Shown here one piece after another: positions 22,484 to 32,778 of a DNA stretch of 41,069 nucleotides; position 1 is the stretch's first letter; each line of letters starts with the position of its first letter. The stretch spans positions 1 through 41,069 of the forward strand of contig JALNQF010000359.1 in assembly GCA_028456385.1 (NCBI GenBank). The letters run 5' to 3'. The position numbers and the translations under genes were made by a program. Under the pieces are notes generated by a model. The model searched no databases and had not been told where the DNA came from. It was given only the letters and a program-made list of their open reading frames with translations. The DNA comes from Ophiosphaerella korrae. Lineage: Eukaryota > Ascomycota > Dothideomycetes > Pleosporales > Phaeosphaeriaceae.

Positions 22484-25400
22484 ATGGGTGTTACCGGTCT
22501 CTGGACTGTCCTGCAGCCCTGCGCGCGGCCCATCAAGATTGAAACGCTGAACAAAAAGCGCCTCGCCGTGGATGCCTCTATCTGGATTTACCAATTCCTC
22601 AAAGCCGTACGCGACAAGGAAGGCAATGCGCTGCGCAACAGCCATATTGTTGGGTTTTTCCGCAGAGTATGTAAGCTCCTCTTCATCGGCATCAAACCTG
22701 TATTTGTATTTGATGGAGGCGCACCAGCGCTCAAGAGGCAGACTATCAACAGCCGCAAGTCGCGCCGCGAGGGCAGGCGAGAGGATGCCATCAGAACAGC
22801 AGGCAAGCTACTTGCCATTCAAATGCAAAGAGCTGCAGAAGAGGAAGAGAAGAAGCGGAGGGAGTCTGCACGGCACCCACGTCTTCAGGATGACCAGGAA
22901 GACATCCCTGAGAATCTAGTGTATGCTGAAGAGATACTGCAGTCGCACGAGGAGCGAGCACAAAACAGAAAATTCAAAAAGATGGATCAGTATCATCTGC
23001 CAGAACTGGGCAAATCCATGAATGAAATGGGTGGTGCCGACGATCCTAGAGTCATGTCACTTGAAGAATTGGAAGAGTATGCACGGCACTTTGATAGAGG
23101 TGAAGATATCAATGTGTACGACTTTTCCAAGATTGACTTTGATGGCTACTTTTTCCAGAGTCTACCCGCGGCCGACCGATATAACATTTTGAATGCAGCT
23201 CGGTTGCGAAGCCGGCTGAGGATGGGATACTCAAAAGAGCAACTAGATACAATGTTTCCTGACAGAATGGCCTTTTCGAAATTCCAGATTGAGCGGGTGC
23301 GGGAGCGGAATGAGCTTACGCAGCGCCTGATGAACCTGAACGGCATGAATGATAATATGGTGGGCGTGGGCGGCACCAATCGCGTTGCAGGCGAGAGGGG
23401 AAGAGAATACGTTCTTGTGAAAAATGATGGTGTTGAGGGTGGTTGGGCGCTTGGTGTCGTGACAAATAGGGATGAAGGCAAGGCACATAAGCCAATAGAC
23501 GTCGATCTCCCATTACCGCCCGCTGAAGAAGACGAAGAATGGGAAGATGACGAAGACTTTGAGGATGTGCCGATCGAGGGCTTGAATCGACTACCGAAGC
23601 CGAAGCCTGGACTGAGTGTACAGGACAAAGAGGGTAGGGAATTCATTTCGAATGAATTGGCAAAGCGACGTAGGAAATTGTACAATTCAAGGAAAGAAAG
23701 GCCAGTACAATCTAGGTCGCGTGGGGCTGTACCCGTGAACCAAGATCCGGACTCGCTCTTCTTGGCTGATGATCAGGATGAGGAACAGTGGGATGATGTA
23801 CCTGCTGTTAATGATGATGATTTGTTCGATGATCCTGGGGACGACGTTGAGGACGAGCAGCTTCAGCAAGCAATTGCTTTGTCCATGCAACAGAATAGTG
23901 AGGACACGGTTGAAATCTCAGACGATGATCCGGTTCGTGAGGTGTTCCAGCAGAAGCGTGCCCCGGATGCCAATCCATTCGTAGGTGTTAGAGGTCGGGG
24001 TTTAGCTATCGCGCGGTTGGCCAATCAGCGTAGCAGCAAATTAGCTACGAAAGGTCCCTTCGAAGGCACTGATAGTGAAGAGGACGATATGGACTTGCAA
24101 GCAGCCCTAGCCGAGTCTCGCAAATCAAAACGACCCGCAAAGGTACGACAAACACCAGCAAAGCCTATAACGAAATCTCCTATACCAACAGAAAAATCTA
24201 CAAACGCGCCTGGTTTTGATGGGCCGCTCCCATTTGAGAAGCTTAGCCTCGGTAGTTCTATCCTGGGCAAGAAAAAGATGGAGAAAATTGAGGCAGATAC
24301 TGCCGGTGGGTTTGAGAAGTCTTTTGGCCAGGACAAGGATGTTGCGCCATTGCCACCATGGTTTAGTGGTAACCGTGATCTTGATGCGGATCTAGTTTCT
24401 CAGAGACAAGAGGAACTAACGCAATGGGAGGAAGCGAAGAAGGAGGAAGTGGAGCGATTTCAGTTCCAAGAATTGCCTCGTCTGCGTAGGAATAACGACG
24501 AAGTCATCAATCTCGATGCGCCACCTAGTCAAAGTATTAGTAAAGAAGTGATTGAGCTCGACTTAACCGATGAGGATATCCCAATGGACGATGTAACAAT
24601 TCTAGGGGCAGGGCTGAGGATGGGTGATCTCGCTGATAAAGTACGGACTGAACCGCCGAAACCACTTTCTCCACATCAGGACTCAAAATCGATCAAAAAG
24701 ACGCCGTTTGCTGGAGATTCGGACGATGACCCGGTTGACTGGTCTGAGAGCGATCCTGAAAATGAAGGACCTACTAACGTATTAGACAAAACGACCAAGG
24801 AAGTCGAAAATAAACCCAATCTCCCTCGAAGGACACCATCTGAAGAGTTTGAGGATGTGCCGATGATGGCAAATGCAGCTCCACCGGAAATACGTAAGTC
24901 GTCATCGACAGAATTTGAAGATTTTCCTCTTGCTAGATCAGAGACAAATCCAAATCCTCCAAAATCACCCTCCCCTGACTTTGAAGAGGTACCTATACGC
25001 ACTGAATTATCATCACGACCAAACCGGCCCCGCCGCTCCCCTTCTCCAGCCGAGCTGCAAGGCCCAGATGACCTAGAGATACCTATCGTGCCGCACAGTG
25101 GTGTAGCTGACGATGCTATACCCCTTGGTCTTCCTGGAAATGAGTCAGATCAGTACTCTGACCCTGAAGATGCCGAGCTCTTCGCCTCTCTCGCTGCTGA
25201 GGCCGAAGAGCACGAGCGGTTCGCCAAAGAAATTACCAACAACACCTCTACGCGCGTCGATTTTGATGAAGAACTCAAATCCCTCCGTGCACAACAAAAG
25301 AAGGACCGTCGCGACGCAGACGAAGTCACACAGACTATGATCACCGAGTGTCAGCACCTCTTGACCTTATTTGGTCTCCCATATATTACTGCGCCTATGG

Positions 25401-26455
25401 AAGCCGAAGCACAGTGCGCAGAACTCGTCCACTTGGGCCTTGTTGACGGCATTGTAACCGACGACTCAGACACCTTTCTCTTTGGTGGCACCCGTGTCTA
25501 CAAGAACATGTTCAACGCCGCCAAGTTCGTCGAATGCTATCTAGCCACCGACCTCGTCAGCGAATTCAGCCTAACCCGCGACAAACTCATCGCAATCGCC
25601 CAGCTGCTCGGCTCAGATTATACAACTGGCATACCAGGCATTGGCCCCGTTACAGCCCTCGAACTGCTCGCCGAGTTTCCAGAGCTCCAGGACTTCAAAG
25701 AGTGGTGGACAGGTGTGCAAAACAACACCATCCCCAAAGACGCAGACAAGTCAAGCGCGTTCCGTAGACGCTTTCGCCGAACGCAAGTCACGAAGCTCTT
25801 CTTATCGCCTGGTTTTCCCGACCCGCGCGTCGCAGACGCCTATCTCAACCCCGAAGTTGATTCCGACCCCGAGCCCTTCCAGTGGGGTGTTCCGGACCTA
25901 GCGGCGCTCAGAACGTACTTGAGCAGCCAGATTGGCTGGAGTTGGGAGCGCACGGATGAGGTGCTTGTGCCTGTTATCCGAGACATGAATCGCAGGGAGA
26001 AGGAGGGCACACAGGCGAATATCACGCGTTTTTTCGATGGGAGCGTGGGTGCTGGGGCTTTTGCGCCGAGGGTGAGGGGCGGGGATGGGTCGTCTGGGAA
26101 GAACAAGGGGAGGGGTGCGACGGGCAAGAGGTTGGGTGCTGCGTTGTCGAGGTTGGCGGAAAGGGAGGGGGCGAGGGGCGGTGTGGTTGAAGGGGATGGA
26201 AATGAAAGCGGTCTTGACGAAGGAGGAGGAGGAGGAGGAGGAGGAGGAGGAGGAGGAGGAGGAGGAGGAGGAGGAGGTGCGCCGGTGGATCGGGGAGGCA
26301 AGCGCAAGAAGAGGAAAGGCGCAAGGTCTGTTGCGTCGGTGTCTGCTGGTGACGGCTTGGACGCCACCCCCGACGACGAAGACTCGGATGCCTACGAAGA
26401 GCCCAAACAGAAAAGACCGCGGAAGACGACGAGAAAAGGCAAGACACCAACATGA
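22484..26455 (+). CDS. RAD2: DNA repair endonuclease Rad2 (XPG homologue)
   Basis: A single-exon gene for a 1,323-residue structure-specific endonuclease that makes the 3' incision in nucleotide excision repair in the nucleus. The N-terminal nuclease region starts at MGVTGLWTVLQPCARPIK and includes LAVDASIWIYQFLKA and PVFVFDGGAPALKR. The internal nuclease region is at about 960-1060, with TAPMEAEAQCAEL, GIVTDDSDTFLFG and GSDYTTGIPGIGPVTALELL. Between them lies a long acidic spacer with a ubiquitin-interacting-type motif (DEQLQQAIALSMQQ, about 457-470) and five F/W-E/D-D/E-V/F-P motifs. A PCNA-binding PIP box QANITRFF starts at 1177. Basic C-terminal signals (KRKKRKG, KQKRPRKTTRKGK) fit nuclear import. 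A run of 19 glycines comes from a GGA microsatellite. Longer than yeast Rad2 (about 1,030) because of the spacer and tail. Start context GCCATGG is strong. Confidence 0.97.
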   Translation: MGVTGLWTVLQPCARPIKIETLNKKRLAVDASIWIYQFLKAVRDKEGNALRNSHIVGFFRRVCKLLFIGIKPVFVFDGGAPALKRQTINSRKSRREGRREDAIRTAGKLLAIQMQRAAEEEEKKRRESARHPRLQDDQEDIPENLVYAEEILQSHEERAQNRKFKKMDQYHLPELGKSMNEMGGADDPRVMSLEELEEYARHFDRGEDINVYDFSKIDFDGYFFQSLPAADRYNILNAARLRSRLRMGYSKEQLDTMFPDRMAFSKFQIERVRERNELTQRLMNLNGMNDNMVGVGGTNRVAGERGREYVLVKNDGVEGGWALGVVTNRDEGKAHKPIDVDLPLPPAEEDEEWEDDEDFEDVPIEGLNRLPKPKPGLSVQDKEGREFISNELAKRRRKLYNSRKERPVQSRSRGAVPVNQDPDSLFLADDQDEEQWDDVPAVNDDDLFDDPGDDVEDEQLQQAIALSMQQNSEDTVEISDDDPVREVFQQKRAPDANPFVGVRGRGLAIARLANQRSSKLATKGPFEGTDSEEDDMDLQAALAESRKSKRPAKVRQTPAKPITKSPIPTEKSTNAPGFDGPLPFEKLSLGSSILGKKKMEKIEADTAGGFEKSFGQDKDVAPLPPWFSGNRDLDADLVSQRQEELTQWEEAKKEEVERFQFQELPRLRRNNDEVINLDAPPSQSISKEVIELDLTDEDIPMDDVTILGAGLRMGDLADKVRTEPPKPLSPHQDSKSIKKTPFAGDSDDDPVDWSESDPENEGPTNVLDKTTKEVENKPNLPRRTPSEEFEDVPMMANAAPPEIRKSSSTEFEDFPLARSETNPNPPKSPSPDFEEVPIRTELSSRPNRPRRSPSPAELQGPDDLEIPIVPHSGVADDAIPLGLPGNESDQYSDPEDAELFASLAAEAEEHERFAKEITNNTSTRVDFDEELKSLRAQQKKDRRDADEVTQTMITECQHLLTLFGLPYITAPMEAEAQCAELVHLGLVDGIVTDDSDTFLFGGTRVYKNMFNAAKFVECYLATDLVSEFSLTRDKLIAIAQLLGSDYTTGIPGIGPVTALELLAEFPELQDFKEWWTGVQNNTIPKDADKSSAFRRRFRRTQVTKLFLSPGFPDPRVADAYLNPEVDSDPEPFQWGVPDLAALRTYLSSQIGWSWERTDEVLVPVIRDMNRREKEGTQANITRFFDGSVGAGAFAPRVRGGDGSSGKNKGRGATGKRLGAALSRLAEREGARGGVVEGDGNESGLDEGGGGGGGGGGGGGGGGGGGAPVDRGGKRKKRKGARSVASVSAGDGLDATPDDEDSDAYEEPKQKRPRKTTRKGKTPT
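26222..26278 (+). repeat. (GGA)n microsatellite encoding 19 glycines in RAD2
   Basis: Eighteen GGA codons and one GGT in frame between the PIP box and the C-terminal basic region. Long open frames on the opposite strand here are poly-Pro/Ser/Leu shadows of this repeat. Confidence 0.95.
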
Positions 26456-26512
26456 TGAATTCATCGCGCACTAACCTATATCAAATAATATACATGGTAT
26501 CTGGACTTGTAT

Positions 26513-28562
26513 TTACAGCTTTACCCCACCCCCTTGAATCCCCTCCAGATCCCTCTCCGTAAACCGCACGTACATCCCATCCTTCAGCCAATACAGCTCA
26601 TCCCCACCGGCCTGCACAGCCGCCGGGTCAATCCCATCCTGCTGCAATGAATGCTTCTGCTGCTTATTTGTGTCCGTAGTCTGTATTCCCCGGGTAATCC
26701 GCAGCCAAATCGGCCGCGCAAACCCAGGCAACTCCTTCTGCACGTGCGCCGCCAAACTCCTCAGCGTGTCCTCTGTCTTGGCCGACAGCACCACGGCCGC
26801 ACAGCCCGCGCGCCCATCGTGCCGCGGGACCTCGACGCCGTACACGTTGGCCTCGACGACGGCCGCGTGCTTGCCCAGGGCTTCGGCGACCTCGGCTGTC
26901 GACACGTTCTCGGCTTTCCAGCGGAATGTGTCGCCGATGCGATCGACGAACCACCAGCGGCCCTCCTTGTCCCAGCGCATGAGGTCGCCGGAGCGATACC
27001 ACGCGTCGCCCTTCTTCTTGACGTCGCGGATGATCTTGCTGTTGGTGGCGCCGGCGTTGCCGAAGTAGCCCTGGAACTTGCCCGTGATGTCGGCGGGGTC
27101 GAGCTTGTAGAGGAGCTCGCCGGGCTCGTTCCAGTCGGCGATTTGGCAGAGGTGGGAACGGGGGTCGCGGAGCGGCGTGCCGTCGACGTCGGCGCGGATG
27201 AGGGCGAGGCCCATGGAGAAGGCGAGCGATGCGAGTGTTCCGTTGCGACCGATTGCGCCGGAGGAAAAGGTGTTGACGGAGTGGTTCCACATGCCGCTCG
27301 GTGCTTCAGTGGCGGCGTAGAATTCGAAGATGGCAGGGATGTTGAAGCGTTCTTTGAACGGCTCCCAGACATCTGGGCGGAGGCCGTTTCCGAAGGCGCC
27401 GCGGAGCTTGTGCGCTTTGTCGAGGGGGGAGGGCGGGGCGGAGAGGAGGTAGCGACAGGTCTCGCCGACGTAGTGGACAATGGTAGCGTTGCTGGAGCAT
27501 ACCTCGGGCCAGAAGGTTTTGTGGGAGAATTTGGCAGAGAGGCAGATTGTGCTGCCTGTGTTGAGGACGGCGCATACTCCTAGGACACTGGCCGAGGAGT
27601 GGTAGAGTGGCATGGATGTGTACACCACGTCGTTTTGTAGACCCAGCCATGATCCTGCGAATCTTGAGCCGAGACCAGCTTTGCCCCAAGACATGACGGC
27701 GGGTTTAGGGAGACCGGTGGTGCCGCTCGTGTAGATGAGCATGGCCATAGAACTGCGTTTTTGATCTCCTCGTTCGCCATCGGGCTGGCGCGTTGGTGGG
27801 AAGTTGAGGATTTGCGCTTCGAGCGTCTTGTCCAAGCATACTATATCGATTTCGCGCTGGATCTTGGCCTCGACAGAGCCTGGTTCGAGGGCCTGCGATG
27901 CCGTGGTTTGTGTTCTCAGTGAGCGAGGGACTTGGCTCGCGTCCACATCGTATGCAAGCTTGTGCTCGCCTTTGGAGACGAAGCCATGCTCTCCCAGCGC
28001 TTCCTCGGTGAATTTGTCTTTTCCCTTCTCATCCACAAGCACCAGTCTCGCGGTGCTTGTCTTGATGGTATGGGCCAGCGGCTTCCCTGTCAGGTTGTAG
28101 TTGATAAAAGCCGGCCTGGCGCCAATGCTCCACAGGCCAAACCAGACCCAGATAAACACCTCCGAGTTCGCAAAGTCCATTGCGACAATCTCGTCCTTGT
28201 GGACGCCCTTGGTCTTGAGCCAGGCGCCATATCTGAGGACGGTGTCATATGCTTGCGCATACGTCCATTTCTGGCCTTGGAATATGATCCACGGGTGGCT
28301 TGCGCGACTGGACTTGGCGTTGGCTTCGAGCACGTAGAACAGATTCAATGTGTCGCTGCGCTCCCTGAGCGCGCCGCTGACGGATGCGCGCGCGAAGCCA
28401 GCGATGAGGGGGAAGTCGAGCACGATTCCATGGCGCGCATTGATATATGCAAGGCCGGCGGCGGCAGCAGGGAGGACAAGCGGAAGGGCTATTGTGGTGA
28501 GGCGTGTCAGTAAGCTGAGATGTGGCGGTAGGGGCTGTGTTGTGGAACTGACGGGGCATCAT
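26513..28562 (-). CDS. FAT1: Fat1-type very-long-chain acyl-CoA synthetase / fatty acid transporter
   Basis: A 661-residue AMP-forming enzyme that activates long and very long fatty acids to CoA esters and drives their uptake, at membranes (ER, lipid droplet or peroxisome in relatives). The ATP/AMP motif IYTSGTTGLPKP is at 255-266 and the FATP/VLACS signature YRSGDLMRWDKEG..., with DRIGDTFRWKAENV, at 501-532. The main exon (28488-26513) has no ATG at its start. A 10-nt first exon, 28562-28553 (ATG ATG CCC C), with a 64-bp intron (GTCAGT, CTGAC branch, acceptor ATAG), gives MMPPLPLVLPAAAAGLAYIN, a hydrophobic N-terminus as in the family. The C-terminus is GGVKL; VKL is at best a weak peroxisomal signal. 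The stop lies 57 bp from the RAD2 stop, tail to tail. Confidence 0.92.
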
Positions 28563-29571
28563 CGCGAGCTTGTGAGCCAATCAGTCGCGCTGCACGTGGA
28601 ATCAATCTGCTTTCGCTGAGCAACAATACAGAAAAATACAGTTTGTCTAGATGCAAAGGGTATCACGGAAATGAGGAGGAGCGGCTCCAGTGCTTAGTTA
28701 AACGGGATCCTCAGGCGTGGCCCGATTGTGGTCTGCCTGTGAGTTGTCGCATCGAACACAAGCAAAGTCACGAGCCGAGGCATTGCGCTGTGCAGGCTGG
28801 AGCGTGCACGCATCTAATACCAACCCCAGCATCCTCCACTACCGCCTTGCTTCTTTCAACACTACCCCTCATCGCCAAATGCTGGGCTGCCTTGTCTTGC
28901 TTGCAGCCTCTCGGCTCCACGCAAGCCTTGCCCAGAGACATGTGCACTCGCCTATCCTCCTGCCATGACCCCTGTACGCAGATCAGGTCCTCAGTCATTG
29001 CCTGGACTAAATACCCGTCACCTTCATCTACTATGTAATACGCTTCAGTCTATTCATTGGCACGTCCCAAGAAGCATATCCGAAGGTAAGACTTTGCCAG
29101 TCATGCTGCGTTGCTCGATGAGACCTGCATGCTATGCTCGTTTCTCGGTTCAATTCCACCTTCGTATACTCTCGTAATATTATCTATTCCTTCAACTGTC
29201 AATCTGTTGTGGCCAATTCCAGACCCATACCCGTTGCGCAGCGCCCCTCTCCTTGCACGAGGCCTGCACACAACATCGACACGACATCAAAACCTTGCCA
29301 ATTATTCACAAGCACAATGCATCGTTGAGCTCGTTTACCTCTTTTCAACGCACACAAAGAATTTCGATGCATAAACAGCAGACAAACAAATAGAAAGGGA
29401 TGTTTGATGGCGGAATCCCACGACAACCGTTGGCCTCCTGTGCCTTTGTCAAGCAACACGACAAAGACAGCTTTCCGTGACTTATCACTCAAGAATCACA
29501 TGGCTTCTTACCAAGAACTTGTCTCAACCCTGAATCTTTAGTTATAGCCTGGTGAACTCCAACCATCACCG
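28563..29571. other. Intergenic, divergent promoters of FAT1 and AT-hook gene
   Basis: No supported gene. Pyrimidine-rich and AC-rich stretches (28800-29350) look like a fungal promoter and 5' leader rather than coding sequence. Confidence 0.5.
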
Positions 29572-29621
29572 GTATGTGCATGACGGCCATTCAAGCATCA
29601 GAATCTAACTGCTATCTACAG
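29572..29621 (+). other. Probable 5' UTR intron of the AT-hook gene
   Basis: GTATGT at 29572, branch TCTAAC near 29604, acceptor CTACAG ending at 29621: a 50-bp unit like the coding introns here. Removing it takes an ATG (29578) out of the leader of the gene starting at 29657. Confidence 0.6.
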
Positions 29622-29656
29622 ATATACAGCAAACTCGCTATTCGCAGAGTGATAAG

Positions 29657-31785
29657 ATGCCATTTCCCTTTAATCGCTCGCCACTCGAGCCCATCCCCGA
29701 ACTTCACGAGCCTTCTGATGATGACGCCAATATGCACCCAGTCAATGTGGGAGACACTACCCAAGAAGAGTTCAACAACCGTCGCCTGGAACGGGCGATA
29801 AGATACCTATGCAAAGAGGGGGTTGACGATAGCCCCGTAACCTTCATCAGCCATATCAACCTCATCAATGAAGTTCTTGTCGAGCAACTTCCCCGGCAAG
29901 GGCACGCGTTCGACCCAAAGCTGTACCGACAACTTCGAGATATGATCTTGGAAGTTCAGCGTGATTATGAAGATGCCGCTGAAGATATCTCCTCGCTACT
30001 AAAAAAAAATGGCGACCCATTTGATTACGGCAAGCCGACTAAGAAGCTGGTACTCAATCGAGCCGCCTCTCCATCTCCATCTCCACCGCCTACTCCTACC
30101 CCAATGTCAGAGTCTTCTCCGACTACAAGCTCAGATGAGTCTGATTGGGGAATGCCAAAATACAATAACAGGAAGCTACCAAAGCGTAAATTCACGTACG
30201 GCGGAGAACATAACGATGAGGAGATCTGGTATGAACAGGCTCCAACATATCTTCCCGTCCCAGAAACACACTTGATGGCACACTGGGAGAGCCTCAAGAT
30301 GAAATTCGATCTCTCTCCTTCTCGCCGGAGTGATGCCAGGGAAACAGCCGTTTCGGTTGACCATGAGGAACTTCAGCCGTATCTGAGCCTACCTCGCTAT
30401 GAATCTGGTTCGCGTTTTAAACTCCCATCTGTGCGACTGAAGTTTCAAACTGAGATGGGCAAATACGGAACTGCAACTCAACTCAAGAAAGTTGTGGATG
30501 ATTACAACCAAGCCGATGCACTTGAGCGTAAGGAGAAAAACTACGTCCCCCGTGTCTTCTTAGAGAGATTCGAAGTAGGCAATCAAGGTAAAAATGCCTC
30601 TCATGACTTTAATATGGGCAATGCTAACAGAACATAGTGCCTCCCAATGTAATCAGGCCCGTTAGCGTATCCCCTAATGATATTCGCCATGCTTTGAATA
30701 GCTCTCCTTCCAAAGCGCACACCTCAAGCGATCGTAAACTTACAAAGACTTATAAAAGTGTGTCTCCTAGCGAGCTTCGCCGCGCACTGAATTCAACACC
30801 CTCCAAAGCTCAACGCTCAAGCAAAAACATTATTCGCGATGAAACGCCATGCCCAGAATTCGGCCCAACATCAGACCCAACCGAAGACAGACCGTTCACA
30901 CCCGCAATCGCCAATGAACGATGGTATAAATCAAAGTCTCCCAAAGATTCAGCGACGAAGTTGTGTACGCTAAACACTGGGAATCGACTGTCCGCAGCGT
31001 TCAGACGCATTAATGATGGAGTTCAGCGGTCCATTACAAAGGAAATAGGCACCGAATCAGTTGTGTCAAGGTCCAAAACTTCAAAAACTACACATAGCAG
31101 CGCAAAGCCCAGACCTTCTCCCGCAAAGTCGGCTGCGAAAAGCACTCCTACAACTTCAAACGTTGAGCCACTTGTGGAACCTGCGCTGAAACATAAAGAG
31201 GCTGCATCTTTCAGTAAGAATAACCGACGGTTCGTTCAAAGAATTGAAAGTGTCGAGGTACTCGCTACAAGCCAGAAGGCCACACCAACAAGCAAAGCCA
31301 CACTCCCAACCCCAAAGCCAACCACTCCACGCGCAACCACCAAACGCAGCCCCGGCCGCCCACGCAAACACTCGTCCCCATCCACCTCTCTCCCCTCCGT
31401 CCTCGGCAAACGCAGACGCAGCCTCGGATCCCGCCCGTACTCGCCGCCCACCAGCGACCTCAAAAAGTCCCTCCGCGACGCCAAGCGCCAGAAGACGGTT
31501 GAACCCCTCGACCTGCCCGTCACGCTTGACGAGGATAGCGAGGACCCGAATTACCCACCCACGCCTGTTGCGCGGTCGCACCGCAAGATTTCGCCGGCGA
31601 AGGGGAAGAAGGCGCGCGCCGCGGGGAAGCAAGGAGCGAAGAAGAGGCCGAGCGCAGAGAGGGTGAGTCCTGAGAAGTATGAACGGAGGGTGAAGGGGCA
31701 GAGGAAGGGGGTTTTGGCTGGGGTTGATAAGGTGGAGGGGGGGAGGTTGAGGAGTGGTTTGAAGTTTCGAGGGGATGATGCTTGA
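29657..31785 (+). CDS. AT-hook-type nuclear protein, hypothetical
   Basis: A 692-residue protein in two exons, 29657-30587 and 30638-31785, joined over a 50-bp intron (GTAAAA donor, GCTAAC branch, CATAG acceptor) that splits a Val codon. The N-terminal third is acidic and partly helical (FISHINLINEVLVEQL, LRDMILEVQRDYEDAAEDI). A Ser/Pro-rich linker follows. Residues 321-338 and 352-369 are two copies of VSP(N/S)(D/E)(I/L)R(H/R)ALNS(S/T)PSKA(H/Q). The C-terminal part is very basic, with an AT-hook core GRPRK (about 549) inside KRSPGRPRKHSSP and clusters such as LGKRRRSL. That points to a nuclear, DNA- or chromatin-binding protein. I know no named homologue. The many SP/TP sites fit phospho-regulation, which is inference. 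Base composition of the last 400 bp is GC-richer than the first half. Confidence 0.8.
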
Positions 31786-32778
31786 AAGGTGGTAGTTAGT
31801 GGGAGAGTAGGGGATGTTTTTGCATGTGTGTTGACTGGTGTGTTATGTTATGTATGTCAACCCTGTTTTGGAGTACGTGCTTTGAGACTCATGATTGTCC
31901 TTATGAATTTCTTGCCTGTAGTCGTTCCAGATAAACGTCAGGCTTGAAATTACTGCACATCATTTGGGCTCCCCATCCCCATATTTATTATTCGGCCCTC
32001 TGTCCCCAGCCAAACGTTTTCCAAGCATGGGCTAGAAAACTACAGGTAAGCTAGCAGCATTTCAATGCCCCCAGTCACATACATTGCAGATAGCTAGTAA
32101 TAATATAAGGAGAGTAACGTCCATCCCCGCGCGGCAGAGCACCGCTACCATTTCTCCTTGCAACAACATTAATAGCGGACGAGAGCTGGACAAAATCTCA
32201 GGATAAGGGCTGTTCCGCAGAGGCCGAGCCAGCGCTTCATGTCTGCCTAAAGAACCTCTCCTACACGACTAGTAATACCATGTTCGGCTGTCGACAGCCT
32301 TGCGTCGACCGGCTTCGGATTAGACAGATGCTTGATGCGCTTATTCCAATGCCTCGCTGGCGGTAGATAGGCAGTGTTAGAGCAGCTTCCGAGCGAGGTA
32401 CAACGGCTTCTAGGCCTGTGGCCCCCTTGTACGGTGGTCCATAACCTGACTGAGTGGAATTTGCCAAGAGCTCTCCTCTGGTTGGCTGATGTTAGGTTTG
32501 TTCTTAGCATGACGAGCTCGGGCTCTGGGCTACGGTGGCTTCTTCTTCTTCTCAATGCACGTACGTGTGGCAGTGATCAAACGTTGGCCTTGTGCTAATT
32601 CGGCGTGAAGTCGAAGCTACTCGTGTAATGTCGAGTCTGCAAATAACCAACCCCGCTATTGCTAGAGGTATAAGTTGTAACTTGAGCGCTTCACTATAGT
32701 TGATACCACCTTGATGTTAGGTGACATGGTGACTGTTATCAGCAAGCAGGCGATTCGCATTGAACTAAAGTTCTGTAA
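31786..32778. other. Intergenic between two convergent genes
   Basis: 3' flanks of the AT-hook gene (plus) and the NLR gene (minus). No supported coding sequence; the frames at 32247-32598 show no family features. Confidence 0.5.

Noticed and set aside
25840..26474. Long open frames on both strands over the 3' end of RAD2 (poly-Pro, poly-Ser, poly-Leu, poly-Glu)
   Set aside because: They are shadows of the GGA repeat and GC-rich RAD2 end, with no homology or splice logic.
26651..27583. 310-codon plus-strand frame opposite FAT1
   Set aside because: Antisense shadow in GC-rich coding DNA; the minus-strand frame carries the clear acyl-CoA synthetase motifs.
28515..28548. 34-bp intron in FAT1 giving MMPRHLLTRLTTIALPL
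   Set aside because: Too short for an ascomycete intron; the 64-bp alternative has a canonical branch site and is in frame.
32247..32598. Frames downstream of the NLR
   Set aside because: No domain, no plausible start or splice context, low coding character.
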